From the NCBI GenBank assembly GCA_026929865.2, contig CM049410.1:12290501-12354500 (forward strand): a DNA stretch of 64,000 bases, read 5' to 3'. Made by a program: the position numbers and the translations under genes. Source of the DNA: Hyperoplus lanceolatus (taxonomy: Eukaryota > Chordata > Actinopteri > Uranoscopiformes > Ammodytidae). Under the pieces are notes generated by a model. That model was not told where the DNA came from, did not search any database, and saw only the letters and a program-made list of their open reading frames with translations. Positions 34,244 through 46,768 of the stretch are shown one piece after another (the stretch's first letter is position 1; every line of letters begins with the position of its first letter).

Positions 34244-35894
34244 GGGTGTATTCACACTGGGAAAGTCCGCTAGTTCACTGGCTTTGGTCCGGACCAAATA
34301 GAGTTTTGATTTTTTTTGTTTGGTGTGGTCCACTTTCATATTGCCCCTTTTGCAAGTGAACCAGCATTACGAAACAAAACCACACGTGATCTGAGGTCAT
34401 TCATTCATTGGACAGACATTCTGGGGTGGAGAGAAACAGGAAGTACGAAGTAAAAACTACGAAATATATATCATTGATATAATATGGGGTTAAAAATAAA
34501 AAAATGGCCTACATCTAACCTATAAATAAAGAGGAAAAACATCAAATTATTGTGGTTTCATATGGTTATAATATGTAGCCCTATGTCAATGCCACGTTAT
34601 GTGGCTTGTAGCCTATAATGTGAAATATAATTTTTACTGGATTTTTGGTGCTGGACGCGGGTCACGCGAGAAGAATAGGCTCAAGCTGACACTCAGCTGA
34701 TTAAGCTGTGTATCAGCTGGGTCGGCGCAGTTAAGCTCCAAACTGACACGGGGATAGTATTCACGGTCCCGTACATGGGAAGCAAAATAAAAACACACAT
34801 TTCTTGCGCAGCGTGAACCTGTTGGCACTGTGCGAGAGACGCTCCCCTCTCCTTCATCTGATCGCTGAACACATTCAGCATGTTAAGGCCAGGACACACC
34901 AGTCCGACATGTTCCGACTACGCAAAAAATGGAGTCGGCCGTTTCAGGAAGCTCCAGTCTTCCCGTCGCGGCCAAAGAACACACTGAGACGACTGTTTAT
35001 TTTCCGTACGCTCGCGGGACTTAACGTCTCCACAACAGCAGGCGGCGCTAATCTGTATTGTGGCCCGAAAAAATACGAAAGCCGGAAATGATTGGAGATC
35101 TCTCTAGAGCATAAACATAGATGGAAATACGTATTTATATTTATGGACCATAAGAGCACAATTTTTAGCAGAGAGTGTCGAGCATGGTGTCGAGCAGTCA
35201 ACAAGGGTTGATGCATGTGAGTACTCTCAAAACGAAACGAACAAACACATTAAAACGATGGCTAGCTGTTGTTAGCTGTTTGTGCTACCCGCCTCACTTC
35301 CGGGCTTCACTGATTCGCTAGCCCTCCACCAATCAAATTGCTCCAAATGAAAGACGGTCGGACGCCGATTGAACAAGTTCAATCGGCGGCCGACAGGCTC
35401 AAAACAAGCCCGACGACCTCTATGTCGGCCGACGTCACGGCACACACCAAACAGATTTGTCTTTTTTTTTGACGACGGCGATTATCGGGCTGGTGTGTCC
35501 TGGCCTTTAATGCGTCCTCTCGATCAAATGTAATATATCATTCTGGGCTCCCAGTCAAACCACAACTTATCGTCCTAACAATGGCGACAACAACACTTTC
35601 CCATAATGTGAAGCTGACGGCTATTTATTAAAAAAGAAAAGAAAGAAAAGGCACCGTGCCTCCTGCATTTGGGTCGGATCGAGTCCGGACAAATTCACAC
35701 CACAAACGAACTGCAGCAGAATGCTTTTGGAAACGCACCGAGACTACCTCTTCAGCTGGGTCTCGGAGCGTTTGTTTGGTCCGCCCCCGAGTGCGATTGC
35801 TGTATTCACACCTGCCTGAAAGATGCGCACCGAAGGCAGAAGTGCATCTGAGTTTGTTTCAACCGAACTAAACACGGCATGTGTGAATACACCC
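34244..35894 (-). mobile_element. Non-autonomous PIF/Harbinger-like element, copy 2
   Basis: It has the same GGGTGTATTCACAC ends as copy 1 (1794-2787) but in inverted orientation, with perfect TAA flanks at 34241-34243 and 35895-35897. The interior follows copy 1 throughout except for an extra 621 bases at 34886-35506. Removing that guest gives a length close to copy 1. No transposase is visible. Confidence 0.92.
34886..35506. mobile_element. Innermost MITE with TTA duplication
   Basis: The ends AGGCCAGGACACACCAG and CTGGTGTGTCCTGGCCT are perfect inverted repeats flanked by TTA (34883-34885 and 35507-35509), a PIF/Harbinger-type duplication. The interior is non-coding, with many GTCGG and CCGAC words that pair between halves. 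Copy 1 at 1794-2787 lacks it and shows the empty site near 2145. Confidence 0.92.
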
Positions 35895-35969
35895 TAAGAT
35901 GTCTTGTTTTAGACTTGTTAGTGAACATATACAATATAAAGGGAAAGCTCAAAATATATTTTTTTTTGG

Positions 35970-36242
35970 AAATGGACCAATGGAGACAGGTTGTTGGAGG
36001 GAGAAGAGTGGCAGTGAGATTGTGGATGTGTGGAGGAAGACATAGAGCTGTAATGTCTGATGAAATACAGTAAGGCTACACTGATAGACCCTGTTGTGAA
36101 TCATGGTCTCTCATTGAGAGAGGCAGGGTTGAGAGTGCAACCCAATCTGCAAAAATCTAAAGTTGCATCTGTAATACGGAGTTTCCAGCAAACAAACAGC
36201 TTAGAGTTGCCTTTCCTTACAGTAAATGACAACATTACAGGA
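35970..36242 (+). pseudogene. N-terminal fragment of a Tc1/IS630-type transposase
   Basis: Two frames overlap by one shift. The first (35970-36071) ends HRAVMSDEIQ. The second (36060-36242) continues ATLIDPVVNHGLSLREAG, then RVQPNLQKSKVASVIRSF. The helix-turn-helix pattern (a LIDxVVNHGLSLREAG helix pair followed by a VASVIRxF recognition helix) is typical of the DNA-binding domain at the start of fish Tc1/IS630-like transposases. The catalytic DDE domain is missing. The position, inside the TA-flanked inverted ends, fits. It is non-functional because of the frameshift and the missing core. Confidence 0.7.
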
Positions 36243-37044
36243 TAGATTTCTGTATTACAATTATAGAATATTTACACAGATAAATACTACATTTGGAAAT
36301 GTTTTCAATAAAATCTATTGAAGCAAACTTCAGATTTTCATTTCTTTTTGTTTTCCTAAAAAAACTGGTATGTTATAAAATAAACAATTTCATGTGAAAG
36401 AATTTAACCCTTTCATCAAAGAAAATATTATGTAATTTGTGTGAAATAACTCAAATTATTCAAACTGTAAAGATTAAAAGTTTGTAATTTGTGTATTGGG
36501 GTTTGATGCTAGTGTTTATACTCTGAGCATGTTCTGAGTGACAGTGTGTGTTATCTCAGTGAGGACAATTCGTAGTGTTTTGCTGCACTGAGCCTATTTT
36601 GCAGGTGAAGTGAACTGTTCAGCTCCAGTGACTGTTGGTAGTGCAGACTGTAGTTAGAGTTTTGCAAATTGAGCTACAGTTGTGCCCACTGTGGTTTTTA
36701 GCGATCGAAAAAAACTGTAATTCCATCACAAAACATTTCTTCTTCTTTTTAGTTTAAGCTTTTCTCTCTCTCTCTCTCTCATACTCTCCCTTTTTGCCCA
36801 CTTTAACTGTACGATTAAGTGCAATGAAATACACATGCTGTAAAAATCCAGCACTTAGGTAATACACAAATAGGAAGAATTATTATTGTTGAGTGTTTTA
36901 TACTGCTGGAGGTAGCGAGATACGCAGAGGAGAAGACATAAGAAGGAATTGTGTAGATTAAAAGAAAATCCAATAGAAAAAAGTACAAGGAAATAATAGA
37001 AGGAAGGGTGTGAGAGGGATTAATAGGGCGGACATATGGAGGAA

Positions 37045-37047
<3 letters not shown>

Positions 37048-37131
<84 letters not shown>
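37048..37131. repeat. GT microsatellite
   Basis: About 42 perfect GT units. Confidence 0.97.
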
Positions 37132-37133
<2 letters not shown>

Positions 37134-37286
37134 CAATGCAGGGGGTTCAATGGGGATACAGGGTGATGACAGCAGGGGCAATGGGACGTAGCCATCCTGA
37201 TCCCGCGGTGTCAGCCGTCTACACATAATCACCTCTTAATTAAACACATTTAATCCTCCAGGCCACTTGGACAGAGAAAGAGAGAG

Positions 37287-37324
<38 letters not shown>

Positions 37325-37839
37325 GGAGGAGAAACAGGAAGAACATTGGGCGTTGACAGAGGACTAGATCCATAGGCCTGGCTGTATTGATAGGTATGGA
37401 TCCACCGCTTTGGCCCAGACTGAAATAGCTGTTAGACATAATGCAGTGAAATTTTGTACAGACATTCCTGGTCCTCAAGGCATGAGTCCTCCTGTCTTTA
37501 GTGACCCCCTGACTTTTCCCCCAGCACCACCATCAAGTTGACAGTTAGTACTATAGAATAAACAAGTAAATAACAATTCACATCTTCACTTGATATTGTG
37601 GAAAGACTTGAGGAACGATACCATCTTTACTAACAAGCTTCTTGTCCTTGAAGGCCACCGTAGCTTCTGCAAATTTTTCGAATAAGAGGGATAGACACGG
37701 AGCTTTCCAATCTTGAACTTTCAGCACTTGATGACGTCAAAATACACTGTAACACACTGCACCTTAACACAAAACTCATGAATTCCTATCAGCCTCAGCG
37801 CTAATTATTATAGGCTTTGTTAATACTACAACGCTAGAA

Positions 37840-37985
37840 TAAGAAAGTATACATAGTAAACATTGCTAACATAATAAACATCTGGTAAGCAACAGCACAT
37901 TAGCATCATCAATATGACCATGTAAGCATGATGACGTTAGCGCTTATATTCAGCTTTAATACTGCTGTGACTAAATACAGACACA
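37840..37985. repeat. Old dispersed teleost repeat, copy B
   Basis: Diverged AACATTGCTAACATAATAAA, GCACATTAGCATCATCA and GATGACGTTAGCGC words, then an ACTGCTGTGACTAAATACAG word, follow the same order as the repeat at 42850-42995. Confidence 0.5.
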
Positions 37986-38589
37986 CAGAGACAGCTGAAG
38001 ACTTTTAGTGTATTTCTCAAACCATCTTGAGGGAAAGTGGTTCTCTTAGTCGCGTGCAGCATGGTTAAACTGCAGTACAGCAATACATAATAATTGCAGT
38101 TTATTCTGAATCTGTAGGTTCATGCAACAGTGGTCCTCCACGTTTATCATTAAATCATTTAGACATGCTGACTGGCCTCCAATGGAGATATAAATGCACA
38201 GAAGGCAAAAATTTGTACTTTGTAGATTATGATGACATTATTGCCTTTTTATGCAATTTCAGCGTGCTGATTTCCAGTCTATGTGCATCGATGAACTGTA
38301 TGGCTCGCAAATGGGCTGCAGCTGCACAAATCACAGTACAGTGAGAAGCTTATTAGGCTGAAAATACTCTGAACAAGTTCTTAGCCCACTTCCCTAATGA
38401 AGACAGCCGCCAAATCCTCATGTTTCCACCCTGCGAGAAAAAAAAAAAGAGCAATCTCCTTATCTGCCTCCCACTCACAGCTCCTGCTCTCCTGTGCTCA
38501 TTTTCAAGGGAAGCTATATGTTTAATGCAATGTAAGAGATGAGCTTCAGGGATAAAAGTGGCAAGGTGTAAGATTTTAAAGGGCTGGCG

Positions 38590-38594
<5 letters not shown>

Positions 38595-38630
<36 letters not shown>
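38595..38630. repeat. GA repeat
   Basis: About 17 perfect GA units. Confidence 0.95.
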
Positions 38631-38633
<3 letters not shown>

Positions 38634-39222
38634 AAAGTATGGTGGTCACACAACGGTTTTCTACACATGAATGAATCCGTGGGACAAAAAGAGAGAAAAG
38701 GTGGTTAATGAAGAGAAGTTATTGAACAAAGAAGTCAAAGAAAGAATGTATTAGAGGGTGGGTGGAGAAAGACAGAAAAGAGCACATGAAGCTGAAGTAT
38801 AAAGAGGCGTACCTCAACCATGACATTACTGAGGCGTGGAATGGGGAGAGGACGAGAGTTGAAGGTAGAGACTGAAGGAGACCGGGAAAGATGAAAGGAA
38901 GCTGATAATGACAATTAGCGGTGGGTGTGAAAAAGCATTAGGGAAAGGGGGGAATAAGATCAAAGGAGAGCAAAAAAAAAAAGGATTGAAAAAGTGGGAG
39001 AGGTGGAGAAAAAAAAGGCAAAAAACACAGGGCGAGGCAGGGAGGGATGAACAGAGACACAGAATAGAGAGAATAGATAGAAGTGAGCGGCGTGCGGCTA
39101 GCTGCGAGGGGGACAGCTGGTCAGCTGCTGCTCTGCTCTGTTCTGGTGTGGAGAGCTGCCCCGAGGACAGTCACCCTGCTCTGCACCACACAGACGCACA
39201 CACAGGAACCTGCCAGCCCATG

Positions 39223-39331
<109 letters not shown>

Positions 39332-39543
39332 CTGCTTACCCATGTTTACACACACACACACTCGCATGCATACAAACAAATCATACACAACACAAACAGG
39401 GACACACACAGACACACATACATACAAACAAATCACACAGACAGGGAAACACATCACACACACACACACACACACAATTGTGTGGTTCTTTATTGTGCAT
39501 AAAGAGAGCAGAGATCAGGGAGATTTGAGAGGATAGTAAAGGC

Positions 39544-40039
39544 CAGTGGTGTGCACTAGAAGGGTGCAGGTGGGGGTCTTTCTGTTTGGAGTGCCTAAAT
39601 GCCATTTTTTTATATCTTTATTCAAACCAGTGTATTTAACCTGATTGCTAATGGTACTGATCTCAGGTCATCCAATGGGCATTTGAGTGGTTCAGGTGGG
39701 TAACAATACTGTAACAACGCATTAGGTGACCCTCTAGTGTGACCTCATGGCAACAAAATAAGCATTTCATACTGCCATAAGGGTACCCAGGTAGCACAGG
39801 AGCCTCTACTTTTTTTCATATGAGGGCCACTTCCATGCTTCATGTTTGCCATGAGGTCACATCAGAGGGTATTTGAGCAACTGTGTGTGTTTGCGTATGT
39901 GTCACCTCATTCAGCCAAAACTAATATCAACTGTGTATATGTCAGCAGGCACGGGTCCCTCTTTTGTTCAAATGAAGGAGGTTTCCCTTTTTTCTTCATT
40001 CTTTGCCCCTGCCCCTTCGAGAGTCTGTGCACGCCACTG
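39544..40039. mobile_element. Non-autonomous hAT element
   Basis: The ends CAGTGGTGTGCAC and GTGCACGCCACTG are inverted with one mismatch. The flanking 8 bases are GTAAAGGC (39536-39543) and GTAAAAGC (40040-40047), a target duplication with one mutation. Length is 496 bases with no transposase. Ends and duplication size fit hAT. Confidence 0.85.
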
Positions 40040-40687
40040 GTAAAAGCAGTGTGGACTGAACATAAAGAAATGATGGGTGAGATAGAAGGCCGAGATTGGA
40101 AAGAATAGTTGTAGGAAAAGGATAGTGGAAAAGGAAATCAAGGGCAAATTGACATCCACAAACTAGGTCACCGTATAAAAAAAGCCAAACAACAACACAA
40201 CACGAGGCGTGAAACAGTGAGCGATTATGTAAAAGACGGTAAGAATGAGAGACGGAGAGAGGGTTAGCAGGCGATAGCATGTGAAAAAGAAAAAGTGGTA
40301 GAGGGGAGGAAAAGGAGAGGGAAGGGACGGAGGGAGGGAGGGGAGAACAGATGGCAAGGGAAGAGGAGCGGGAACGAAGATGGAAAGCCGGGAATGTGAG
40401 AACGCTCCCTTAGATCACTCATGGCTGATGGCTGCCTCCAATACTACAGAGCTGACTGACTGCGGCACAGCACGGGGTGAAGCAGAAAGTCCTCCCCCCT
40501 CTTCCCTTCAATTCATTCCAATTACAGTGAGTTGATTTCAGCACCATGGACAGCACCACTGTAGCTGCCATGGAGGACACAAGTTGTTCCAGAAGTTTTC
40601 AAGTAAAAAAAAAAATACATCCCTAATGAGTTGAAAATATTGTGCCAGCGAGGAGATTATCCAAACTTAACACTTCGAATAAAGATC

Positions 40688-40701
40688 ACGCACACACACA
40701 C

Positions 40702-40774
<73 letters not shown>

Positions 40775-40800
40775 CGCACACACGCACACAACCAGGCACA
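40688..40800. repeat. CA microsatellite with CACACG variants
   Basis: CA units with scattered CG replacements at both ends and a long pure core. Confidence 0.96.
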
Positions 40801-41297
40801 CACGCAATGCTTTATTCAGCAGTTCTTGGTGGTAACCTTCAAACAGCCGACTCCTTTCCGTTTTAGGGAAAAGGCAGACACTTGAGTGGGGTGTAGATGG
40901 GCGTACTCCTCTCTACTCCACTGGAGGTCTCAGGATTTGCATTTGTGGGGCATAATTTGCATGTTGTTTGGCCTGCAAGAGACGGAGGCAACAAGAAGCA
41001 GTGAGTGAGGGAGGGAGAGAGAGAGAGAAAGAACATCAGAGCGTGAGGCGGAGGCAGGGAGGCTAGGATGGAAGGAAGGAATATGGAAAGAGGTAGAGCA
41101 GGAGAAAAAAGGGATGAGATGAAGAGAAAGAGAGAGAGGGGGGGGATGGTGGTGAGGAAGGAGTGTGTGTGTTTGATGAAGTGGGGGGAGGAGAGAGATA
41201 GGATCAGTGTGACATTGAAATCAAAACAAGGAAATGAGTATCATGGGAGCCTGCAGGATGGGTGCTAAGTGAAAAGACGCACTATAGGCAAGTGGCT

Positions 41298-41345
<48 letters not shown>

Positions 41346-41350
41346 CGTGC
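41298..41350. repeat. GT microsatellite
   Basis: About 22 GT units followed by GCGTGC. Confidence 0.96.
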
Positions 41351-42844
41351 ACATGTGTGTTAGCATCTGTGTGAGGGAGAGAGTGTTTGTTTACATCCAT
41401 GCGCCCTTGATTTCTGTAGATCGTCACTACAGTGCCACATGGGGCCAGTGCCAATTATATTCGCACTGAGCTCGTCACCGACACACCACCAGAGACAGAG
41501 AGAGAGAGACAGAGTGGAAAGAGTGTAAAAACAGAAAGCAGGTTTTACGAATATATATATATTGGTAAAACATAGGCATAGATTGGGGAGATGCAGGGGA
41601 TATGTCCTCCTAAAATTGTCCCACTCAAAAAAATATGAAAGACAATCCCTTTCTCCCCAAAAAAGGTAAAATAAAACTTCAAAGGGTCGAAACATTTATG
41701 CATCCATCTCACCTGTAACTATACAGTATATTTCCTTACAATGTCAGATACCCCTGAAGAGGACCATACCATCTTAACCTTGCCGGCCACCCAGCATTGC
41801 AGTGGCTTCTGACTAGTCACGCACAAGACAATGTAAACAGTGTATTAATGTTAGTACCTATAGATAGCTATCTTGTTTGGCCCACCTGTAAGACTAGCCT
41901 GCATCCTTAATGTGAATGATAGCGATGTGATTTCAAGTGATCGCCATGGCTTTTATGAAGATTTAAAATGTGGATCTATACGGCTTTAACAAGGTCTCAT
42001 TCCTTTATAGATTTCTTTTCATTTAGGTGTATGATTCCTAAAAGAAAACTATCCCAAAACACATGTGATGAGTTTTGAATGTGCTGAAAGTTTTGACCAA
42101 TACAGGAAAATAAATATTTGAACGCCTAATAGCATTACTGCATTACATTCCATACGTACCTTAATGTTGTTTCTTTTACAAATTGGTGCCTCCCCATCCC
42201 CTCATTTTAAAACAAAACCTATGCCCATGTATATAGTTTATATATATGTATGTTCATACACGCATGAAAACGTGCACCCATGCCATGCGTGAACATACTG
42301 TACACATTGTCTGTCAGGTTGCCAACTTGTCTTCTGATCCAGATAGTTGTCACTATTTAAGTCAAAGTGACCGACGTCATAAACTATTCTAATCCGTGTC
42401 TGACGGGAGGTGAAGTGGACACTGTTTATCCCAACCTCGCAGCCTTTGACTGACCCTCGAACTGCTTGGCTCATGCAAGCGGATTGAATATTGCAGAACA
42501 GAAGCGCATTTTATAGGATCACAGGACTGTGTTTAACCTGACTTGGCAGCTGTAATACATCAACACAGATGCCATGTATTCCTTTATGTGACCGTAAACA
42601 AGTTGCAACCACCAAGGCTTTTCTTTTCTTTTTTTTTAATGCAAGAAGATACTGAAGGCTCACATGTATTCATCTGAGAGCATTTACATGATATATGTGC
42701 AGGTCAAAACCAGTCAGCTATGATAGTGGCATGGCTCCACGGCTGGTTATGTTGTATTTTGTAACTGTAACTGTTTCGATGATCTCCTGACTTTCCATCT
42801 TGCACTTCCATTGGTTTATTTATCCATTGGTTTAACCTGAAACA

Positions 42845-43385
42845 CTTGTGAACAAGCGCAAACTATGGTAACACACTCTAAAACTGTGAACATGGTACAA
42901 CTTGTGCCTGCATGTTAACATCGTCATTATGAGTACCTTAGCATTTAGCTGAAATACTGACATGTCTGAAGTACAGCCGTATCAAGCTGCTCTAATAATG
43001 GATTGGATTTATATAGCGCTTTTCAAGGCACTCAAAGACGTTTTACAGGGTTCCAGGTTCCATTCATTCACACACAGTCATACTGGTGGTGGTAAACTAC
43101 CATAGTAGCCACAGCTGCCCTGGGGCAGACTGACGGAAGCGTGGCTGCCATTCAGCGCCTACGGCCCCTCCGACCACCACCTCAAACATACAGCAGTCAT
43201 GCACATTCACACGAGGCAAGGTGGATGAAGTGTCTTGCCCAAGGACACAACAACCATGACACAGGTGGCAGAGCGGGGAATCGGGGATCGAACCGCCAAC
43301 CCTTGGATCATTGGCCAACCCGCTTAACCACCTGAGCCACGGTCGCCCCAACGACCTGCTCTAGACGGCTGTATGTAGACTATCA
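42845..43385. repeat. Old dispersed teleost repeat, copy C, split by a SINE
   Basis: The left part contains AACACACTCTAAAACTGTGA, GCATGTTAACATCGTC, TTAGCATTTAGCTGAAATAC and AGTACAGCCGTATCAAG. The right part resumes at 43356 with CTGCTCTAGACGGCTG and TGTAGACTATC. The two halves join into the known repeat order once 42995-43355 and one copy of the 8-bp duplication are removed. Confidence 0.65.
42995..43355 (-). mobile_element. tRNA-derived SINE
   Basis: On the minus strand the element begins with GGGGCGACCG and has an A box TGGCTCAGGTGG (43328-43339) and a B box GGTTCGATCCC (43284-43294), the two parts of an RNA polymerase III promoter at tRNA-like spacing. The body includes CCTTGGGCAAGACACTTCA. 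The 3' end is AAGCGCTATATAAATCCA, matching L2-type LINE tails that SINEs borrow for reverse transcription. The perfect duplication CTGCTCTA flanks it (42987-42994 and 43356-43363). Confidence 0.93.
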
Positions 43386-45785
43386 TTTAATAGACAATTT
43401 TTACTATTTGAAAAATACGCTTTTTAGTGTATATTTCATACAAATGTTATTTTATATACTTTTTTGTTTTATATACATACGCGCTAAAACAAAAAAAAAA
43501 GAGCTAACTTACTCTGAGATGGGAAGGAATAAAGAATGTTTTAAAATGGACTGCAGCCCAAGCACACTGCATATCTTCTGCGTATTTGCAGTTGGCTATA
43601 TATTGGCCTTTGGACCAGATTCCAGCATGTCGATGTTAATCTTTTCTTTTCCACCTCCCTCCATCTTACCCTGTCAATATGTCATTTCATGTTGAAGTGT
43701 TTGACACTTGAGATTCCTTCCTCTGGATCTTTGTTGCTCCCCCCCCCCCCCCCCAGGAGCTATAGCAGTAATCCTATTATTGTCTTATGCGGAGTTGAGA
43801 GTTATGAGTCTGCATTTTCCTTCAAACTACTCTCTCTCTCTCTCTCTCTCTCTCTCCCTTTACCCTCAGGCGAATCTATCTGTATCTCACACTCCCACCC
43901 CCAAACTCTACAGACCAAAGCCCAAAACCAATGAAACTTCCAAAACATAAAAGTCTCTCTGTTACATATTGTTTCAGAGTTGCAGATATTTTCCCATGAT
44001 TCTTTTTGATCATTTTCACTCCACTGAAAAGTCTGTTTTTTTCCCCCGCTATATTTATCTCTTCTTCTTTTCCCAGTATGCGATACCTATCTTGATTATT
44101 CATTTTCAAAAAGTCTTGTTCATCCGTCTCTGACTCATTTAGGGTGGTTGGGATTTTTTATTCCTAATGCACACTAACAGAGATAAAGCACAATGAGATA
44201 TCCCCCTCTGATTTTTAGACTGGGGTAAATGTAGGTCTAAGTACTGCTGATAATCTTGTAAGCTTTACTCTCCCCACTATCTCTTTTTTTTAAACCCTGT
44301 CTCAATCCTCTCCTCTTTTCCAGTTCCCTCTCATTAGCTGCCAATCTCTTTCTGCAGACCAGCCACTGCTTCCCTCAAGGTCTCTCTCTCTCTCTCCCTC
44401 TCTGCCTGCACTTTTCCATGTCATTTCTCCGTCCCCTCCTCCTCTCATCCCTCGCTCTCTAAATCACTGCCCGAGTGTCTGCAGCAGACTGAGCTGTCTG
44501 ATCCCTTCATCATTTTTGTCTGGGCTGAACTTCTAAAGTCACCCAACAAATGATCACAGAGCTACAATGAATAGACCTGACATTCCCCGTCGATGTTCAT
44601 TTCTTTTTAAAGAGTTCGAGAGTGAAATTTGCACTGGAAAAAAGTAGAAAAAATCAAACTTGTGTGGTTACAGAGATAACATTTTAACACCAAGAGAACA
44701 TCAAAGATAAAAAAAAAAAGCCCAGACATGGAATCACCATGATTCAGTTGGATACAACACAAACTTATATATTCATCTCATGTCTCATAAAAAACTAAAA
44801 AGAACTTTCATGATGATATGAGTGAAACGAAACGGAAACCTATTGTACTAGAAGAAATCTACACAAATGCAAATGCAAAAACCCTACATATTAAAAGTGC
44901 ATGGACATGTAGGGTGCTGCTCTATTGACTATATACCAGTTCAGTGAGAATCCTTTCGCCGCTGTTGAAAGTCAAACCAACTCACAGAGGGGCAACGGGC
45001 TTATTAATAAAGTCAGGGCAGCGGCGGATTAGCTTTAGCAAGATGCCAAAAACAATGGCCGAGTCCGACAAACAAGAGAGACAGAGTCCGACAGACAGAC
45101 AGGGACCTGAGGGGCCAGTGCAGCAGTGCTTTGATTATGAATACCATCTGGGCAAACAGTTTACTCCATAAATGCAAACTTCCACATCACATTGACAGAG
45201 AAGCAGACCCTAACCCAAATGTTGTTTGTTGAAATGGACTTCCCACTCAGCATCCTCTTTTCTTCAGCCTTATACAGTTTTATTATTAATTGAGATGATG
45301 CAGTTGTATTTCGATAGCACTTCTTTCTTGTGTTTTTAATTTATTATATATTAAGTAAAAACAATTCAGTGTCTATATATTTCTCGTCCTGGCAGTGTGG
45401 AGAGAGCACCGTGTGACAACATTAAGATGTGAGGGGGAATGTAATTTACTGAATATATAATTGAACAGTCAACTGAACAGATAAAATGCATCGGGGTCAG
45501 GCACACTGCTGACTATTCTCTATTGATTCCATCATATTTATGGTAATGGATGTATATGGATGAGGAAGATGTGGTTCCGCTTCGCCCATTATCGTTCTGT
45601 GTTGATTTCATATTGTCAGGGCAAGGTTAATGCGCCTAAAGCTCCCTGCAGCTGCTGTAGAGGACGTGTGTTTAGAATGTATGCAGCATGCATAAGGGAC
45701 AGTGGCGTATCTTCAGGCTTGTCTGTACTGTTACTTACTGTTCATGTTCATGAAGAGTGAAGATGCTTGTATGTATAAGTGTATT

Positions 45786-45787
<2 letters not shown>

Positions 45788-45844
<57 letters not shown>
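45788..45844. repeat. GT microsatellite
   Basis: About 28 GT units. Confidence 0.97.
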
Positions 45845-45847
<3 letters not shown>

Positions 45848-46101
45848 TGCGTGCATTGATCCAGTGCAGTGTGGGGGGTGTTTTTCTCTCAGTCATTTGA
45901 AGGACACCAGAAACCCGCTCCGCAGCCCTACGCGCCTATAGTCATGACACCCCCCTTACACCCATACACACACACACACACACACAGACACACACATGCA
46001 CAAACGCACACACATCAACGACAGACATCGTGGACAGCTCGGTTAAACCAGTCATAAATTGCAGCTCAATAGAGACAAATGACGGCAAACATTGGCAAGA
46101 C

Positions 46102-46103
<2 letters not shown>

Positions 46104-46154
<51 letters not shown>
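46104..46154. repeat. GT microsatellite
   Basis: About 25 GT units. Confidence 0.97.
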
Positions 46155-46156
<2 letters not shown>

Positions 46157-46705
46157 TCTGAAGTTACCAAAACAGGCTCAGGGGTGGCTATATGTTGTGT
46201 CTGTCACCTCCTCTGCCTCAAGCAATCCTGGGGGGTCAACCATTATGGATTGACACATTTTTTACCCATTTGACCTTAAAAAAGTAGTAAGCACATGCAG
46301 TCACGTGATTGCATGCGCTCATATGGGATTGTTTCCTCTTTTTTCCCCTTGCACATCTGTATCCATAAAATATAAAATCACCATGTTCCACCATGAATGA
46401 ATGAGCCACATGTGCATGATACAAAGCAACAAAAAAAGTCAACAGTCTATTCGCCTTGTTAGAGGGTTTTTTATGATGCATTGAAGAGCATTTTAAAATC
46501 TTCAGATCAAAGAGAGGGTGAGAATAGAGTCGGGTTTGGAAAGTTTTCTTTTTCTTTTTTTCCCTACTCTGCATGCACACAAAAGCACTTAGCAGTCCTG
46601 TAGTAGAGGAATGGCATTTGAATGGGCAAAGAGCAATGAGTGGCGATGCAGTTCAAAGGGAGAATGTGAATATATCTGCGGAGTGCGGATGTGAATAGAG
46701 TGTGA

Positions 46706-46707
<2 letters not shown>

Positions 46708-46767
<60 letters not shown>
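46708..46767. repeat. GT microsatellite
   Basis: About 29 GT units. Confidence 0.97.

Positions 46768-46768
<1 letters not shown>

Larger units (their letters stand above)
33992..36717 (+). mobile_element. Tc1/mariner-type element, outermost of a three-layer nest
   Basis: The ends are inverted repeats of about 35 bases starting CAGTTTTTTTCGAT and sharing ACCACAGTGGGCACAA. TA flanks both sides (33990-33991 and 36718-36719), as for the Tc1/mariner/IS630 group. A broken transposase N-terminus lies at 35970-36242. A PIF/Harbinger-like element (34244-35894) split it, and that guest was in turn invaded by a smaller element (34886-35506). Without guests the element is about 1.07 kb, too short for a full gene, so it was already deleted internally. 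Confidence 0.9.
40048..42844. other. Microsatellite- and purine-rich unassigned DNA
   Basis: It contains purine-rich stretches (40230-40400 and 40980-41190), CA with CG variants (40688-40800), GT (41298-41350) and AT (41551-41562). No gene or element end was recognised. Confidence 0.45.
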
